A stretch of DNA of 64,000 nt, from assembly GCF_022539315.1 (NCBI RefSeq), contig NC_066316.1:101674179-101738178 (forward strand), in the 5' to 3' direction. This document shows positions 35,348 through 50,549 of the stretch, in pieces (the first letter of the stretch is position 1; every line of letters begins with the position of its first letter). A program made the translations under genes and the position numbers. A model generated the notes under the pieces. It had not been told where the DNA came from, ran no database searches, and saw only the letters and a list, made by a program, of their open reading frames with translations. Origin of the DNA: Serinus canaria. Taxonomy: Eukaryota > Chordata > Aves > Passeriformes > Fringillidae.

Positions 35348-38300
35348 CCATGTATTCTCAGACTTTGCTGAGAATTTGAGACGTTTCTGCCTCCTAAAAA
35401 CTGTATTATCCCTCCTCCAAGCTTTCTTTATCCTGTATGCTCTTCAATAGCAATCACCATTCTGCTTCCTTCACTTTTCCTCCTGCCTGTTTCAGCTGCC
35501 TAAGAAGGGGACAACCTCTTGTCTTGATGTTGTAACTATTATTGTCCTGTGCTGGGAACAAGGTTGGAAAATAAGAGTTGCTGCATGGGTCACAACTCCT
35601 GTGCAATGTATAATGATCACATGATCTAACCCAAGCCCAGTGAACAACTATTTTTACAGAGTTCAACATTTTCTAATTCCTTCTGTTTTCACCAGGCAGA
35701 ACATGGAAAATGTCTTGCTTCTACTCTCAGAAATGTCCTTGTACAACAAATTTGTCCATAAAGTTTGTGTAAGTCCAGTCAAATCAGCACCTCATCTTTG
35801 GGTTGGAAGGCAGGGGATGTGGGAATGGTCAGGGCAGCCTAAATTTGGGTTCTTATTTACAGTCTACCTGGTTAGCACTTCCAGAAAGCCTTTAACTGGG
35901 AGACTCGAGAGCCAGAGGAATGGCAGTAGGTCTTCTGAGTGCCAATTAAACCAATATCGTGTACTTTCTTAGAGGTCTCATTATATTAGTGGGGTGAGAA
36001 ATAAAACCAGGAGAGAGCAGAAATGAAAGTATTAAAATAGTCAGACCTCTCTGACTAACTTCAGCAAGAAGCTGAAATGCTTCTGTGAAAATAAAGCCAT
36101 CTATGTGAGACTGTCATTACAAATACTGAATCTGAAATTAACCTGGAAATTCTAGGCTATTTATTGAGTATCCATATTACTACTTCATCAATATATTTCT
36201 GCCATTAAAGCTACAGACCAGCACCCAAACAGTTAAATTCTTTGTACTGTAGTCAAGGTTACCAGACCCTGACAAGCTATATCAGAAATCTAAGCTGTTC
36301 TGGCTATCAGCTGCTCCTAGAAAGAATCTCAGTAACATATTCAGTCTTGTGGGGGTATCTGGGGTATATCAGCCCACCAGAGAAAATCTTAACTCTCTTT
36401 TTCCTCCATCTAGGAGCATTCCAATACCAACCAGTGAAAGAAATCTAGACAACTCAGTCTGGAAGCTTAAGCCAAGCCATGCAAGTCCCAAGGAGACAGA
36501 AACCCACTTTGCAATGATGCAACTGGTGTACAGAAGATTCTGAGAACATGGAAAATTAACAGCTTGATAATAATAGAAAACTGTAGTATTCAAAGGAGTT
36601 GGGGAAGGTTGAGCCAGGCACATGTGATATTACAGGAAGAAGATAATCAAATAACCAGGATTTTAGCATATAGCATGACCAAACAGAGTGAGATGAAACC
36701 ATCTGTGAATGACAGATGGGAAACTGAAGGTAAAGATGAAAGGTAAATCCTACACTGACCTAGAGTGTTTCACAGTTAACTACCCCAAGTATATATCTTT
36801 GGTATATTTAAGCTCTATTATAGCCATGTGAGTAAGGAAGTGGATTTTTCTGGGTTACTATTTCTCTAGTATTTTCTATAATAATTTTTATCTCATTAGA
36901 CACTGAGCCACAATGATTTTTGTCAAATAAAGGCATGCTTAACTATTAATTAATGGAAAGGGTTGAAATTTTCATATTTTAACTTTTGACTTTGAATCTC
37001 ATACGGCTCCAGCAAAGGAAGTACCCCGAACTCCCATCTATTTTTAATTGTTTAAACATAAAGTTAATTTTCAGGTAGCAAGATAATATAAGAGAAAGAG
37101 GGAGATTAATTTCAGAACATTTTGAATATCTAAAAAAGATCTCAAGATTCTAGAGTCTCTGACAAATCTAAAATTTTTCACAACACAATATTCTCAATAT
37201 AGACTACAATTTGCTTAAAACTTTCAAGGCAATTGGGTTTACATTCAGAAAGATTTTTTTTTAGACCAACTGAACTACTTTTGAAATTTTGTACTGTCTG
37301 GCAAAACTGATGGACAATACCTTTCTTAATCATGTCATAGAACCTTCAGTTGTATAGGAGGACATTTCTTAGTGATAAACAAAAATTTATGTCTCAAGGA
37401 AAATAGTTAAAAGTGTTCATTAGTGATCAAACACACCAATGCCAGTTTTCTATTGGCAGTTTTCTATTTCTATATTCTATAATATTTTCTATTGCTTATC
37501 CATTAAACCATCCATTGTTAATCTGATAATGCTTTTCTCTTCCCCTCAGATTTATATACCCATTAAACATTTCCCAATGAGTTTATTGAAATTATTATAG
37601 AACCCTTTCTACATCACCTATACTTAAGATGTGCTGAATGGTTCCATAAGCATTAAATTACCACCCAAATAGTACTTGGTGTTAATTGAAACAGATAAAC
37701 AGCTATTCCCTGCCGTTCCCTTCCCTGACTATAACAGGGTGTTGTGAACCCATCTAGCTTATGTTAAGATTTATTTTTAGGTGCAATACCTTGCATGAGT
37801 GAAGAAATTTTTTTAGCTCAGTACCTTGTATGATAACAGACTGGACTAGACTGTTTCATTCTTTGCAAAGATCAGTTCCACCTAACCAGGAAAATGCAGC
37901 CAGCTTTTTGTTGGCAGTGGATAGCATCATGTTTCCAATCTTTATGAATAAGGGCTTTATGAAAGAATTTGGTTCTACTGCTTCTAGAAATACAGTTTCG
38001 TAACCTGAAATCCAGAGTCAGATCATGAAGCCAGATGCCCCAAGCCTTAGTACTGCTGTCTGAAAATTAATAAGACAATGAAAACTTGAAAAGTTGTTTG
38101 ATTGCTTGCAAGTAGAAGATTCCATCTGAAACTGAGGTGTTATTTTATTGACTTTGAGTAAAACAAACAATTTGAAACACAGTTTGGGACATCAAATTAA
38201 ATTTGAAATGAGAGACTGATGAAATAACATATCATATTCATTGCAACCTGTCCTCTGTATTAATTAATTGGTCATCTTTATTGTGCTTTGGTGTTCATCA

Positions 38301-40832
38301 GCTAGAGCCACTAATCATATTCTGACTACTAATGTAAACAATATTGTATGTATATATTGCAACACCCCCAACCCACTGTAAAATGAGTTTTGATTTCAGG
38401 ACTGATTAATTTATAAAATGTCTGTGATAAGACTGGTTTAAACCTAACTCTTCTGTGTAACCACACATTAATTTCTTAGCTTAGGTGTCTTGCCATTGGA
38501 ATGAGTAATTAAATTTTAAAATAATTGAACTTATTTAAACCATGGCACTGGCTACACTGTCCCATGCTTTCTATCAGATACAAATACTCCCTGTCATTAG
38601 GGCCAATATTTAAAGGATAGAATGTGGATTTTAAATCAAAAGTAGTTCAGAGTCATCAGCATATACAACTATCACACTTTCACTATATGTTTTTAGTTCA
38701 TATATTATACCCAGCAATTGCTTGTCAAAAGCTGAGTATGAGTGCAAATTGAATTTTCTGAGCCAGTATCCCTTTCCTCTGAGGAACTATTTAGTTTCTC
38801 CAGCTATTTTGATGTTTTGTCAAAATACGAATGTTCAGAGTTTGGGATTACTGCTCTAAAATAGTTACATCATTTTTTAGAAATAATTTGATGCCAGATT
38901 TTATTCCAAAAATATCAGGCATCAGCAGATATTTTGGCATATCCAGAAAGTTTAGTGTTTTCTGGAGCATACCTGGTTTTAAAAGAGGTATGCTATGCTG
39001 CTTTCAACGTGTCCTTTCAGTGTTAAATTTAAACTATTGAGCCTTGGCAAACAATATCATTCTGTTTGAGTCAAAGATGAATATTTTCACAACAGTGGTC
39101 TGACCCAAGCTGGCCCATAAATCTTCATGGCAGAAATTAGTCCATGTTTTTGTGCTATTGAGACAGAAATCAAGTGTTACCTATAAGATATAGAATGACT
39201 TCTGTAGGAGATGATGCAGAACTTCATAATATGTTACAGAATCATGGATTTGCTGAGACTCTTTAAAATAACATATGGGCACTGATGAAAAAAATCGCCA
39301 TAAGGAATGTTTCCTACTATGCTGCCTGGTGAACTTTCTTCACACCTATTTTTATCCTTAAGAGAACATTGTCTCCATCCTTATTTTAGTGTCTCAGCCT
39401 TTTCTACAAGCACCTGTGCACACCATGCTGCTCTGGCACTACAGCTCCAGAGGAACAGTATTTGCACCCTCTCACACAGAATCTCACAGCTCTGAGCATC
39501 TCTGCCCAAAGATTCCTTTTCTGGGTCAAACACCTGAGGAAGATATAAAGGCCAAGAAGAAAAAGAAATTAATGAGGGATCAGTACTCCACAGGAATTAA
39601 AGGAAGATAGATTTAATTGGGGTATAAATTAGATGTCCTTGCATCTTTTAGCCTGGAAAAGGTTAAGAGGAGTAGAAGATCAGGAAAGCAGGAGACTACA
39701 AAACTAATGAAAAGGCACAAGGGTTTAAGTGATCAAATGATCCAAGAGAGTACTCAGTAGGTTCAAACAGTGTGGGTTTAATTAGAGGCAACTGTGATAA
39801 CAGGCAAGAGGAGAAACCTGTGCTTTCCTAATAACTGACTTTTGATTGATGTACACAGAACATGGTGTTTTATTAAAAAAAAATCTCACATATCTTGGAT
39901 ACTGAAACTATTAAGGCTGTGTACATAAAGCTTTTCTCAATGCTGTGAACTCTGCAATGCAAGTTTCATCTTTTAAATCTCCCATAGTGAGTGAATGGAC
40001 GCCTGAGGCAAACAAAATTGAGATTTAATTCAAAAACATTAATTATGTTTAACATGTTTAGGTGTTGGCCCTAAATCTAGGAGAAGAGAACTAAAGTCAA
40101 AACACCTGGGAAATCCTGCAAGGTCATGCAAATATGGGTCTTGTTCTCTTGTGTGTTGAATATCTCACTCCTTGGATTGGAGCAAGAGATACTGCCAGAT
40201 CCCTTGGCATCATAATGCTGAAGGACAGAGAGAGCCTAGAAATAATATAAGACTTTCTCTGATTCATCTTGTTACATTTTATATTATTTGAGGTAGGAAA
40301 TATCTTCCACAGACCAATTGAAGGTAGAGCCCTGTCTAATTCAATATACCTACTTTAAGCAGCATCTGTAAAGACCCATGGAAATTTTCTTATAGGAGCA
40401 TTGAGAGAGATGAGTCTGAAAGCTGAAGCATCCAAATGGCCAAGAGGAGCAGGTGAAGCAGTTCACTTAGGAGAATAACTTGAGAAGAAGGATCACGGAG
40501 CACAACACGCTCTCCTATAGGTGATGCTACAATTAACTGGCCAGTGTCTACAACTAGCATTTTATTAACAGGTTTGGCAAACTATTGCCTCAGGGTTAGG
40601 TTTGTTTTTTTTCAGGAAGTAAAGAAAGAAAGAAATAGGATGAGGGTTTTGTATTCTTTGCTTTTCTTCTAATAAAAATGTTAACCTTTAGCAAGCTACG
40701 TGTTTTGTCACATAATGGGGACATTATGCTATTGCAAGAATCAGGCAATAGAAGTTTTGCTTGTTTAGCTAAATTCTCTACTGAAATGTTTATAGAAAAA
40801 ATAAAACCACTAATTCAAATCTGCTAAGCCAG

Positions 40833-40902
40833 AGTTTACCAAGTGAAGAAGAGGTCATTGATGTCTTGGATGTCAGAAGGGTGCAGTGTCAACAGAATAC
40901 AG
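40833..40902 (+). other. Weak candidate exon (70 bp) with strong splice donor
   Basis: An AG at 40831-40832 precedes an open segment that ends in ACAG followed by GTAAGT (donor at 40903), a near-consensus 5' splice site. One frame reads SLPSEEEVIDVLDV and then RRVQCQQNT, a protein-like composition, and is open from a TGA near 40782 to a TGA at about 40917. A CTAAT branch-point-like sequence lies about 20 bases before the AG, but there is no pyrimidine tract and I recognise no protein family. No neighbouring exon was found. Chance is the more likely explanation. Confidence 0.12.
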
Positions 40903-43053
40903 GTAAGTGGGCTTGAAAGCAGATCAAGGCTTATGCATCAGAGCTGCTGCATGGCATCAGAGGGAATGTGTGAGAGCCTTAAACTCTCCAAATCACAAAT
41001 GAAGAAAAGCAAGGCACTTGAGCTAGCAGTCAAGATCTCATTTGTATCATTATGAGATCTCTTCATGAGTTATCTCCAGAAATGAAAATACTTTGTATTA
41101 TGAAAGCATAAAAATGGTATGTAGCATATTTTTTGCAATGTTACAAGAAGCCTCAAACATTATTATAGATTCAGACAAATTACTAAATAAAATAATTAAT
41201 AAAATAAAGCATCCAGAAAGATTTCAAAGGCACCAGCTTTCCTTTCTAGGAAGACCTTGGTCTAAGAAAACTTATCACAGATGCAGTGTCTGGCATTCTG
41301 CTCCAGTAGACACTGTATTTAATTGGATTTTTTTTTTTCAGGATTTTAAATAATAACTATTAAAGCTGCAAGTTTTACTAATAGGGAAGAATCTAATCTA
41401 ATAGGCAAGAAAGAAAAACTAGAAGGAGCAGGAACTGCTTAAGCATTAATTAATGCACAGTGGCACTCTAATAGCCCTGAACAATGACTGGAGTAAGGGC
41501 AGCTAAAATTAAGTTGGCTCTGGGAAGTTATTCAGAAACTAAAGGACAGGTGGGAGAGTTTTGGTTCTGAATTGAAATATACAGTCTTACATCAGAGTCC
41601 TACCTTACAGTCAAGAACTTAAACCCTCTCTGTGTTAACTTGTTGTTTTTTCTAATTCTGACTTGTCTAGGTTGTAATAATCTTAATCAGATCTGATGCC
41701 CACAAAGGGTATTTCTTTCTGAAAGCAGCAGTTATCAGTAAGGTGTTTCCAGAACAGCTCTTCAGATTACTTGTAAATTTAAACCAAAACAAGCCTGGGA
41801 AACACTAAGATTGGAATTTTCTTTCCAGCAAGCTACAAAGTCTCATTTGGAGCAGGATAACCATACATTGGGTAAAAGGGAAGCCAGTCTTTGCAAGTCC
41901 TTCCCTGTGATCCTCCACTAGATTTACTTGCACTGTACAATCATTTTAAGGAGGAGTGAGGTGCCTGATTTTTGAACCTACTTCATATTGTAGATTTGCA
42001 AGCCAAGACCAAAGTCCTACTTCTATGTTCTTATTAAAAGTGAAAAATAAATCAGGAAAAAGAAGGGAAGAAAATAAAATAGAAAAAGTAAAGGTAATTA
42101 ATAAAATGAAGATTTAAGGAAAACACTGTTTCTGTGATTTAGAAGGTTAACATATTCTTTTAAGCTGCTTGTTACTGAATACTAAATTCAGAGAGGCCCT
42201 TTGGCTTTGCTGTTCCATATTCAGTACTTCTAACCTGAATTTAAGCATAACTTGTGTCAGGATATACTTGTGCTTCAGATAGTGCTATTACATTTACTGA
42301 CTCCAATTCCTAACATTTGTTGGTATTAAAATTTCCAAAATAATGTGATTTCATGTGCTAACCATAGCAGAGTTTCATGAAAGATGTGTTCAACACTACC
42401 TGTATATTTTGAAAATCCCCAGATTACAGAATGGGTGCTCCAATACACAGCTTCTCAGAAACTTTCAGCAAATCATTGACAGATCCAGGAATAAACCCCA
42501 AGTCCCAATCCACTGATAAAGACCATTTGGTCTTTGCAGCAATATGATGGGTTAGAAGGGAAAAGGGAACTTGAGACTAAGAGTTTATGCTTGCATATGA
42601 CATTTCAGTGTTCCAGTCATTGATCTATCAAGACAAATTATTTTAATCCCACCATAGTGCAATATTTTTTTTTCTCATGACTAAAAAAACAGATAGAAAG
42701 AAGATAATTTATCATTCCCAGCTCAACATTAGTCCCTTTTACTTCTGTTCAAAACTTTCCATCCCTTTTTCAGAGTGGAAGGGGGAGATATCCTGCAGAC
42801 CATTCATTCAGATATTGTCTGGACTTCTTCTCCTGCTAATCAACATTTTGTTCAGAATTATTCTTTTTAGCACATAAAATATACCTCTGGCTTTTTACAT
42901 CTTTTCTCATTTGCAACAAGCCAGTCCCTCCTGATTCCCTTTGTTGATCAGAATCCAGTTTCCTTTGATATTCTTAAAAAGTTTCATTGCTGTCAGGAAG
43001 AAGACAGCTGAAGTACATGTTGTACAGTAATCTGAGAAAATAGACTAATAAGT

Positions 43054-43117
43054 ATCAAAAGGAATAATCTTAAAACTAGCTCTTCAAGGAATCAAAAGGA
43101 ATAACCTTAAAACCAGC
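43054..43117. repeat. 27-bp direct repeat, 37-bp period
   Basis: The segment 43054-43080 (beginning ATCAAAAGGAATAATCT) recurs at 43091-43117 with two or three transitions, separated by 10 bases. The mismatches are all of the A/G or C/T kind. It is a small local duplication with no coding meaning. Confidence 0.92.
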
Positions 43118-46100
43118 AGCATCAAACTGCAAATGAACCCAAATTCCTTGGAGATAGCCCAAAATTTCCTTTCATTGATTTTGGGGTACAGTAAATCATA
43201 TTCTTCATTAGAAGACACATACCTCACCAATCCTTTCTTAGAAATTTCTTGCTCTTTTCTTTCCTTATCCCTCCTTTCTCTGAGCACATACTTGATGTAT
43301 TGGTCACACCATTTTCTTACAGTTCATGCTTGCATGCACACTGCTATGTCGTACCACAAAAAAAAAAAAAATCAATCTGAAATCAAGGAATGCAAAACAT
43401 AATCTGAAATGACAACAAAAGGATTTCCAGAAATTTAACACAGTCACATTCTTGGTAAGGAAATAATCAGTGTTAATACATTTAGCTCCTTAAAATATTT
43501 CTCATACTTATCAATGAAAACAGGCTATAAGCATCCTATCAACATGAGAAATTTTTATCATGAAGAATATTCTAAAAACTTTCTGCTTCATTTATCTTCC
43601 TTTTGCCCTTTCCTTTTTTTGCAGTGGAAACTGCCTCTGCCAACTTTGGTGTCTGGTTACTCCGGGTAACTTTGAGGAGACTCAGATGGAAATCAGGTGC
43701 TTATCTCTAGAAAAAAAAAAACATTTTGTACCAAGTACAGTATTTCTCAAACTCTTCCTGTTCCACCTCTCTTTTTCTGGCACTGATAATAACAGAGAGG
43801 AAGTTTCTCAAGCCTGGATGTCAGCCAGGAAGCAAAGAACTGGTAAAGTTTGTCTTACTAAAATATGTGACATATTTTAATAACATTGTGTAACAGGCCA
43901 CTCTGTAATTAACAAAAGTGGAATAAAATATTTCTTTGTGACTGGAGAAGGAGACTATTAATAGGATTAAATGGAAACATTTAGGGAGAAACAGAAATTA
44001 ATTCACATTAGTCCGTATTTGTCTCTACTCTTGTCTCCTTCTGTACATATCTGTCACTAATCAAGTATTGTTTCTGTTCAGCATCCCTTGTTCTTTTACA
44101 GAAGACAGTGGCAAACAGAAAAAGAAAGAAGAATCTTCCACAGCAAGATTCTTTCAGTATGCAACAACTGCCCCATGAAACACACTCATATTGTGCTTAG
44201 ATATAGTTTTCTTATCTGTTTCAAGCCTACTTAAATACAAACCAACAAAACCACATTACCTGTGTTCTGTTATATTAACTTGTCTTTATTTAAAGTTATC
44301 TCTAAAGCTTCCCCATTGAATAACTGAGTATAGAATGGAGTATATTGGTATTTTGCACCAATTACCTTGCACAATATAATTCAAGACCATGACCAGCACC
44401 ACAGTGAACTGTTGCAGCCAATTTAAAAGGAAAAAAAAAAGAAAATTAGAAACAGGTATAATGTCAATTATAGTTCTACCAAATACTTATTGTGGATAGA
44501 CCTACTAGGAAGATTTTTTATTGTCTGTGCTTGGTTGTTATTAAAAGCAAGACTTATGCAAAAAGAAAGTTTTATTCTGTATTCTCTGTATTTGAAAAAT
44601 CTTACCTCCAACCATGTTGAGCTTGGAACATTTTGGGTGCTAAACCTTTGCTCGTGGATTTGATGAGATAACCTATCTGAAATTTTGCAAGACAAAAATT
44701 GTCATCTAAATGTTTTATTGGAAATTATCCTCACAGTAAGTAGATTAAGAAACTCACTGATTTCTTTATCTTCTGTCATCTTTTACAGTGCACAAATTCC
44801 TCAGTCTTTTTCCATGGTTTAGCAGAAGCTGTGATATAGTGTTAAGCTATGAGTAGCTTTATGACTTGAAGGGTCCAAAGGTCATCTTTTTTTTTAATAA
44901 GGCTTCTTAGTGGATGCTCCAGGGCATAACATCCTTGAGCTGTCAGAAATAACCCATTTTATTTTTTATTTTGGAAGAAATATACTGTACAAATTTCATG
45001 CTAGTCTTAAAATTTTCCCTTTATATTCCAGACCCTTTTAAATTGTGATATTCTAACAGACCTAAGGATGATATTTTGTTAATTTTTCACAAAGAAATAT
45101 ATAAAGAGTACAATTCTAATTAATTCAGGCTTGATCTTTATGTGAATGAAGTTAGGCTAGCAAGAAATTAAATACAAGAAAAAAACTTGCACAATAATTA
45201 GATATCAGAAACAAGAAGTGGACTAAGACTTCCCAGCGGTGAAGTGTGGAAAATTGACTTGTGTATTAGAACAAACAGGCATAAAAGGTAAACTAATGAA
45301 TTTTTTAAAATGAAAGTATTTCCGTTAAATTTATGTTCATATTTCTCTTTTCAGAAGCCAGAAGACCTTGACAGAATGTCTGTAGTGGGTTCTAGGTATA
45401 TATTAAGATATGTTCTCAGTTTCTGCATCTGATTTAAGTGTGTAAATTTTTTAAAAATTGTGTTACTAAAGCAATTAGGTCAATACAGTTGACTGAAGCT
45501 ATTGAAGGACTCACTGCACTGTAGTTGACAGCAGCTTCAATTCAGATGCTCAGTGCCTTATGAAACAGGCAAGCACATTGTGTTTCCAGCTACTGTTCTG
45601 GAAAGATACTGGCTTCCTGTGGGTCCTAGTCACATCTCACAGCTTTGTGCAAAATTTTCAGATAGAGAAGAGCATGAAAAATGGCACTGGACACCTACAT
45701 TTGGGAACCTGATTCAGCCTCTAGCAGACCAGGTCAGCTAATTGTTTTCTAGATCCAACCAGCTGCTAGATCTCCACTGCCTCTACTGTCCACCTTTCTT
45801 TAAACTTCTCCCTCCAGAGCAGGAGTCCATTTGCAGAATTACATTCATCTGCCCACATACAGGCATCCACATGATTTGAGACAGAAGCATTCACAAGCTG
45901 CTAACAGATGTAACACGTTGTAGAGCAGCTCAGTTATTGCTGAGGAGAAACAGGACACCAGGGACAGCACTAGATCATCACTATACAAGGCCAGCTGAAC
46001 TGAGCTCATCTGTAAATTAGGAAAGTTTTATGTCCCAGTAGATTCGATCATGTGTCATGTGTTTAAAGAGAGTCTGGAAACTTCCCTTCAAAGAAATGAG

Positions 46101-46973
46101 TATTTTAATGGCCAACTGAATTACATGTATGTGTTCCTTGAGTTTCTTTCCCAGTGCATTATTCTCTATTTTCTCTTAGTTTTGGGGTTTTTTTGTTTGT
46201 TTTTTCAGGGGTGGTTTTTGTTTTCTGTGTTTTGTTTTATGGTTTGTTTTTTTTTTTTTTTAAGAGAAGGTTGTAATAGCTTTGTCTCCCTGGGAAAAGG
46301 CCTATTCTGAGTAAATTCTGCAGGAGATAAGGGTGATTCCTAAGGTTAACTTGCAGTTCCCAGGAGAGGGAGGATGCTGATTGAGGTTAGGCAGGTAGCA
46401 GGGCAGACTGTTGTAATGATTCCGAGCAACCCACCAAGCAGCCTGCTGTTTTGAGCAGGTCTATTTGGCTCAAAATGTTGTAAGAATTAATAAGATTTAG
46501 GAATAACCCAGGGGACAGAGGGTTGAATTGATTTTTGAATGCTACCTTAGCCATCCCTTTCCAAGGAAGCTGGTTTGGTACCAGACCACATTCCCAACAC
46601 ATGACAAAACTCTTTTTATACATTTGGGTCTGCAAAGTCATTCAAAAATAGCTATTCCAGAAGGATAAACAGGTTCCCAGTTTTCTGACATTTAGCACAT
46701 ACAAAAAAAATCAGACACTGTTTTGCATGAGAGAAAGGTACATTTCATGATTTTGGTGTTGCCCACAAGAGAATAAGCAGGTGCACAAAAGCTAAAAGGG
46801 TGCAGACAGCAAACAAGGAAGGCATATGGGTAAAATAACTAATTTAATGTTTATTAATGCAATGAAGAGCACTCTGGGGAGGGCATCTCAAATGGTTAGT
46901 TAAAACACTTAAAAATAATAATATATAAAATCCAGAAAATTGGTTAACTCTAGGGATACTGTATGTGTACACA

Positions 46974-47001
46974 AGTTCTCTCTCTCACTCTCTCTCTCTT
47001 T
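46974..47001. repeat. (CT)n short microsatellite
   Basis: TCTCTCTCTCACTCTCTCTC-type sequence with one A interruption is visible directly. The reading frame across it (46965-47171) is judged an artefact. Confidence 0.95.
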
Positions 47002-50000
47002 GGCTTTGTCAAAAACTAATGGCATTAAGGAGAAAAGAAAGAAACAAAGCTAAGCTTCCTATTGCCTTAGGAGCTTCATGTAGAAGGCAAATCTATTTTT
47101 TTCAGTCCTCAAAGGAAAAAGTAGAGTCAATGGACATCGTGGTAACTCCACTTCCTAAGAGTTTAATATAATTCAGTTCTTACACTATCTTGACTGTGCC
47201 TATATCCTGGAAGTGGGAAAGCCCAATCAATCCAGAGATTCAGCATGATTTGTAAAGTAAATAATTTAAAATCCTCCAAGCCTGACCCTTTGGGCAGTAA
47301 CATCCTTGTCTACTTCTGAAAGGCAACTTTCTGCTGGCTCCTGAGTGTCCTCAGACCCTGGAGAGCCCTTTTTGGTCCCAGTCAAGTAGAAACAGAGGAA
47401 CTCCCTGCTCTGTGCATGCTTTGATTCATGGCCCTGCAATTCCAGACTCTCCTGGATATTCTCACTGCTGCTGACAGCACACACAGCACACAGAAATTAG
47501 CAGCTTTTTCACTCTCACAGTCAAAGACTGACACCACAGCTTCCTAGGACCCTAATTAAAGGACAGCATGTTTTGTGTCTTGAGTCTTTTTACATCATCA
47601 ATTTATATTGGGTCATCCTCCATCTCTGTGGGCTTCCTTTAGAACTAATGAGTGAGGATTACCTGGTTAATGCACCTGTGGTGGCTGCTGCTGCTTCCCC
47701 CACTTGATATACAAATAACAGTTTATTATAAATATTGGGCAACCAATTCTACTCTGCCCATGTTTATTGGAAGCAAAATTATTTATTCAATTTTCGATGG
47801 GTTTAAATCAAAAACTTCAGCAATGTATGCTCCCATGCCCTGAAATACAAGGGCACATAAAATCCATGAGCCCTTTTTTTAAAAATCCATTTATGCTTAA
47901 AATAAAATAAGTAAATACCACATACCTCTGGAGAAGTTCTAACCTCTGGACCATTTTCTGCCTCACAAAGAGGAAATTCAGTGAACTCATTAAGAGATTT
48001 GCTACTTGTTATCTCTCCTAATGTATTGTAGTGTTGATCAAAATGAACACTCTACCAACACTTTAATCAAATCCTATGAGGAATACAAGCTTTGAAAAAC
48101 AAAATTTGTTTACTCATTTATTTTGTGAGAGATTCCTGACAAAAATCAATTTGTGCATAGAAGTCAAATATCTAGTCCCCACAAAACTTCCTAATGTCAG
48201 AGCAGTAAATGCAACTACTATTCAAAATTCTGTATGGAAGTAAATCTGAGATTGAACTCTCCCTAAATATTATTTTTCTCAGTTGATAAGATTTTTTAAA
48301 ATTATTTCAAATTTTATATTTTAGATTATAAGAAATATCTGTTCCCTTTACTTTCAAATTTTCTCATTTAGTAGAATCTGATCCTTGATCACTTGACCAA
48401 TCACTTCAATAAAGTAGGATGAGGAATAGAGCTGGAAAAACCTTCCCCATCCACTTGGAGCATTTGAGATGTTGGCCACATCTCTTTGCTTCTGTTCTCT
48501 CCTCTCTATTCTTCAGGGTTCCTAGCTGACCTAACACTGCTCCTCCTGAGCATCAGGAGCAACTAACAGGACTATGTTTTAGCTCTCATTTGCATGCACA
48601 TCATGGTTATCATTTGTGACAGAAGTCTCTCACTGTGTCTGTCCTTGCTGCATTTCTCCTTGGGACCCAGGTATGCTTAGAGCCCAGAGCACAGTTTTCT
48701 CAAGGCAGATTTCCATGAACATCTGAATTCTCCAGTAATTTTTTATTAAATGACAAGTCACTAAAACTCTCAGGGTTCCTTGGAGCTTTATGAAAAAAAG
48801 AGCACACATTGTTCAGTAGCAGGTGGCATTAAAAAATCAGATGTTGTTACATGTAATGTAAATAAATACTGTGATGTAAGGTAAATACTCATTGCAAATT
48901 TTGGCAGAGTTCTGAATATAGCACATAGTGAAATGTTTCAGTTTTAATTCTGATCTTGGCCAAGAGAACTATTTGATGGTTTAGTAAATTGCCAGGAATG
49001 CATGGATCAAGGTTTATCTGGAAGGTCACTGACTGATATGGATGAATTTGTCTCATGTGAAGAAAACTGAGGAATTCATGGTAAAACGGGTCCAAAACAG
49101 GTCGGCAGAACAAACTTTAGAAATTCCTCTTTTTCTCAACTAAGTTCAGAATGGAGTTTGGAATAATTAACTCAGACCTAAACAACAGAATTTTGGCTGC
49201 TGACAGTTTGATAAAATGATTCCCCTTCATACAGTGAGCAGTTTGTAGAAGATATGACTCAGCTTTCTATTTCCCAGCCTCACTGGGAGTGCCTAATCAG
49301 CTCATTTCATCTCTCTCAGCACCTCTTCTGTCCCCAGCCAAGAACTGCCTAATATTCCATTTATAAAACAACAACTATGCATAATTTTTGAAGTAATGAC
49401 AACTAGAACTAAACCAATTAAAAATAAAATAGTTGGGAAAACTAATTATGTAAGTTCATAATATGTTCATCTGTTTATGGAATATTAATAATAAAATCTA
49501 GGAAAAACATAATTTTTAACTTAAAAAGTGAAGATTGTTAAGACACTTTGAATGGTAGCATAGAAGATGCAATAATTTTTCCAGGCTTTTGGCAGTACAT
49601 ATTTCAATTTTGCACCTTCATCTGAACTAGAAGTTCATGCTCCACCATTCCAAAAGGACATGGAATTCATTAATACCTGACAAACCTCCTCTTTCCCTGC
49701 CCTAGAGCTAACCAGCAATTTCTGCCAACTCATTTCTGGTCACTTTAAAAGAAATGTTGGTTATTTGCTGGGAGACAGCTCAAACACTTGGATTTCTAAG
49801 TTTGTCTCCCTGTTGGTGTGATTGATGATATTGATCCTAAAGGAGTCACACTCAGTCTCTCAGATGTCTTTGAAGGGAAGGTGGAATCTAGCATTTGAGA
49901 ATGCATGTGCTGTTACCAGCTTGTCTGGCTCTTTTGAACTATTTTCTTTCTGTCTGAGGGGAGACTTCTTAGATGTGTGACAATGCAAAGGTAAACTGCC

Positions 50001-50549
50001 GCTAAAAAAGCAAAATCAATTACTCTTGGGGTTCTCATTGCCAATATTTTAGACACCATTAACTTCAGACATTTTTTTTTCCCTCTTACTTTTTAAATAT
50101 TTCTTTCCCTGTGGCATCAGTTTACCTTTTCCAAATAATATTTAATCCAGAAAACTAAAGCAAGAAATAGAGGTGAAATACTTGAAACATGTCAGATGAG
50201 ATGCACTTCTCCAGTATATCACCATATGCTTGTACTGTGTGAGGTACCACAAAAAAGAGAATTTTTGCAGGTAGGAACATATGATCTAAAGTGCTAAAAT
50301 AATCAGTGTATGCAGTTCAGTAGGATTAGGTATATTCAAAGCCCTTGATCAAACACATGACAAAACTCACACTAAAACCAAATTCACCCAGGAAGAAATG
50401 AAAATTACTGTCACTCCATTCAAAGGTATGTGGTAAAGTTCGACATCTGACATTCTAAATAATTTTGAAGATAGTCTTGTAGTGGAGAATTTGTGCTAGA
50501 CTCAGTTGGTCATAATTCTCTGGGGTAGAAAAATGTAGTTAATAGATAG

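Noticed and set aside
35182..35379. Hydrophobic frame resembling a membrane protein
   Set aside because: It is the G/T-only tract read as Phe, Leu, Gly and Trp codons.
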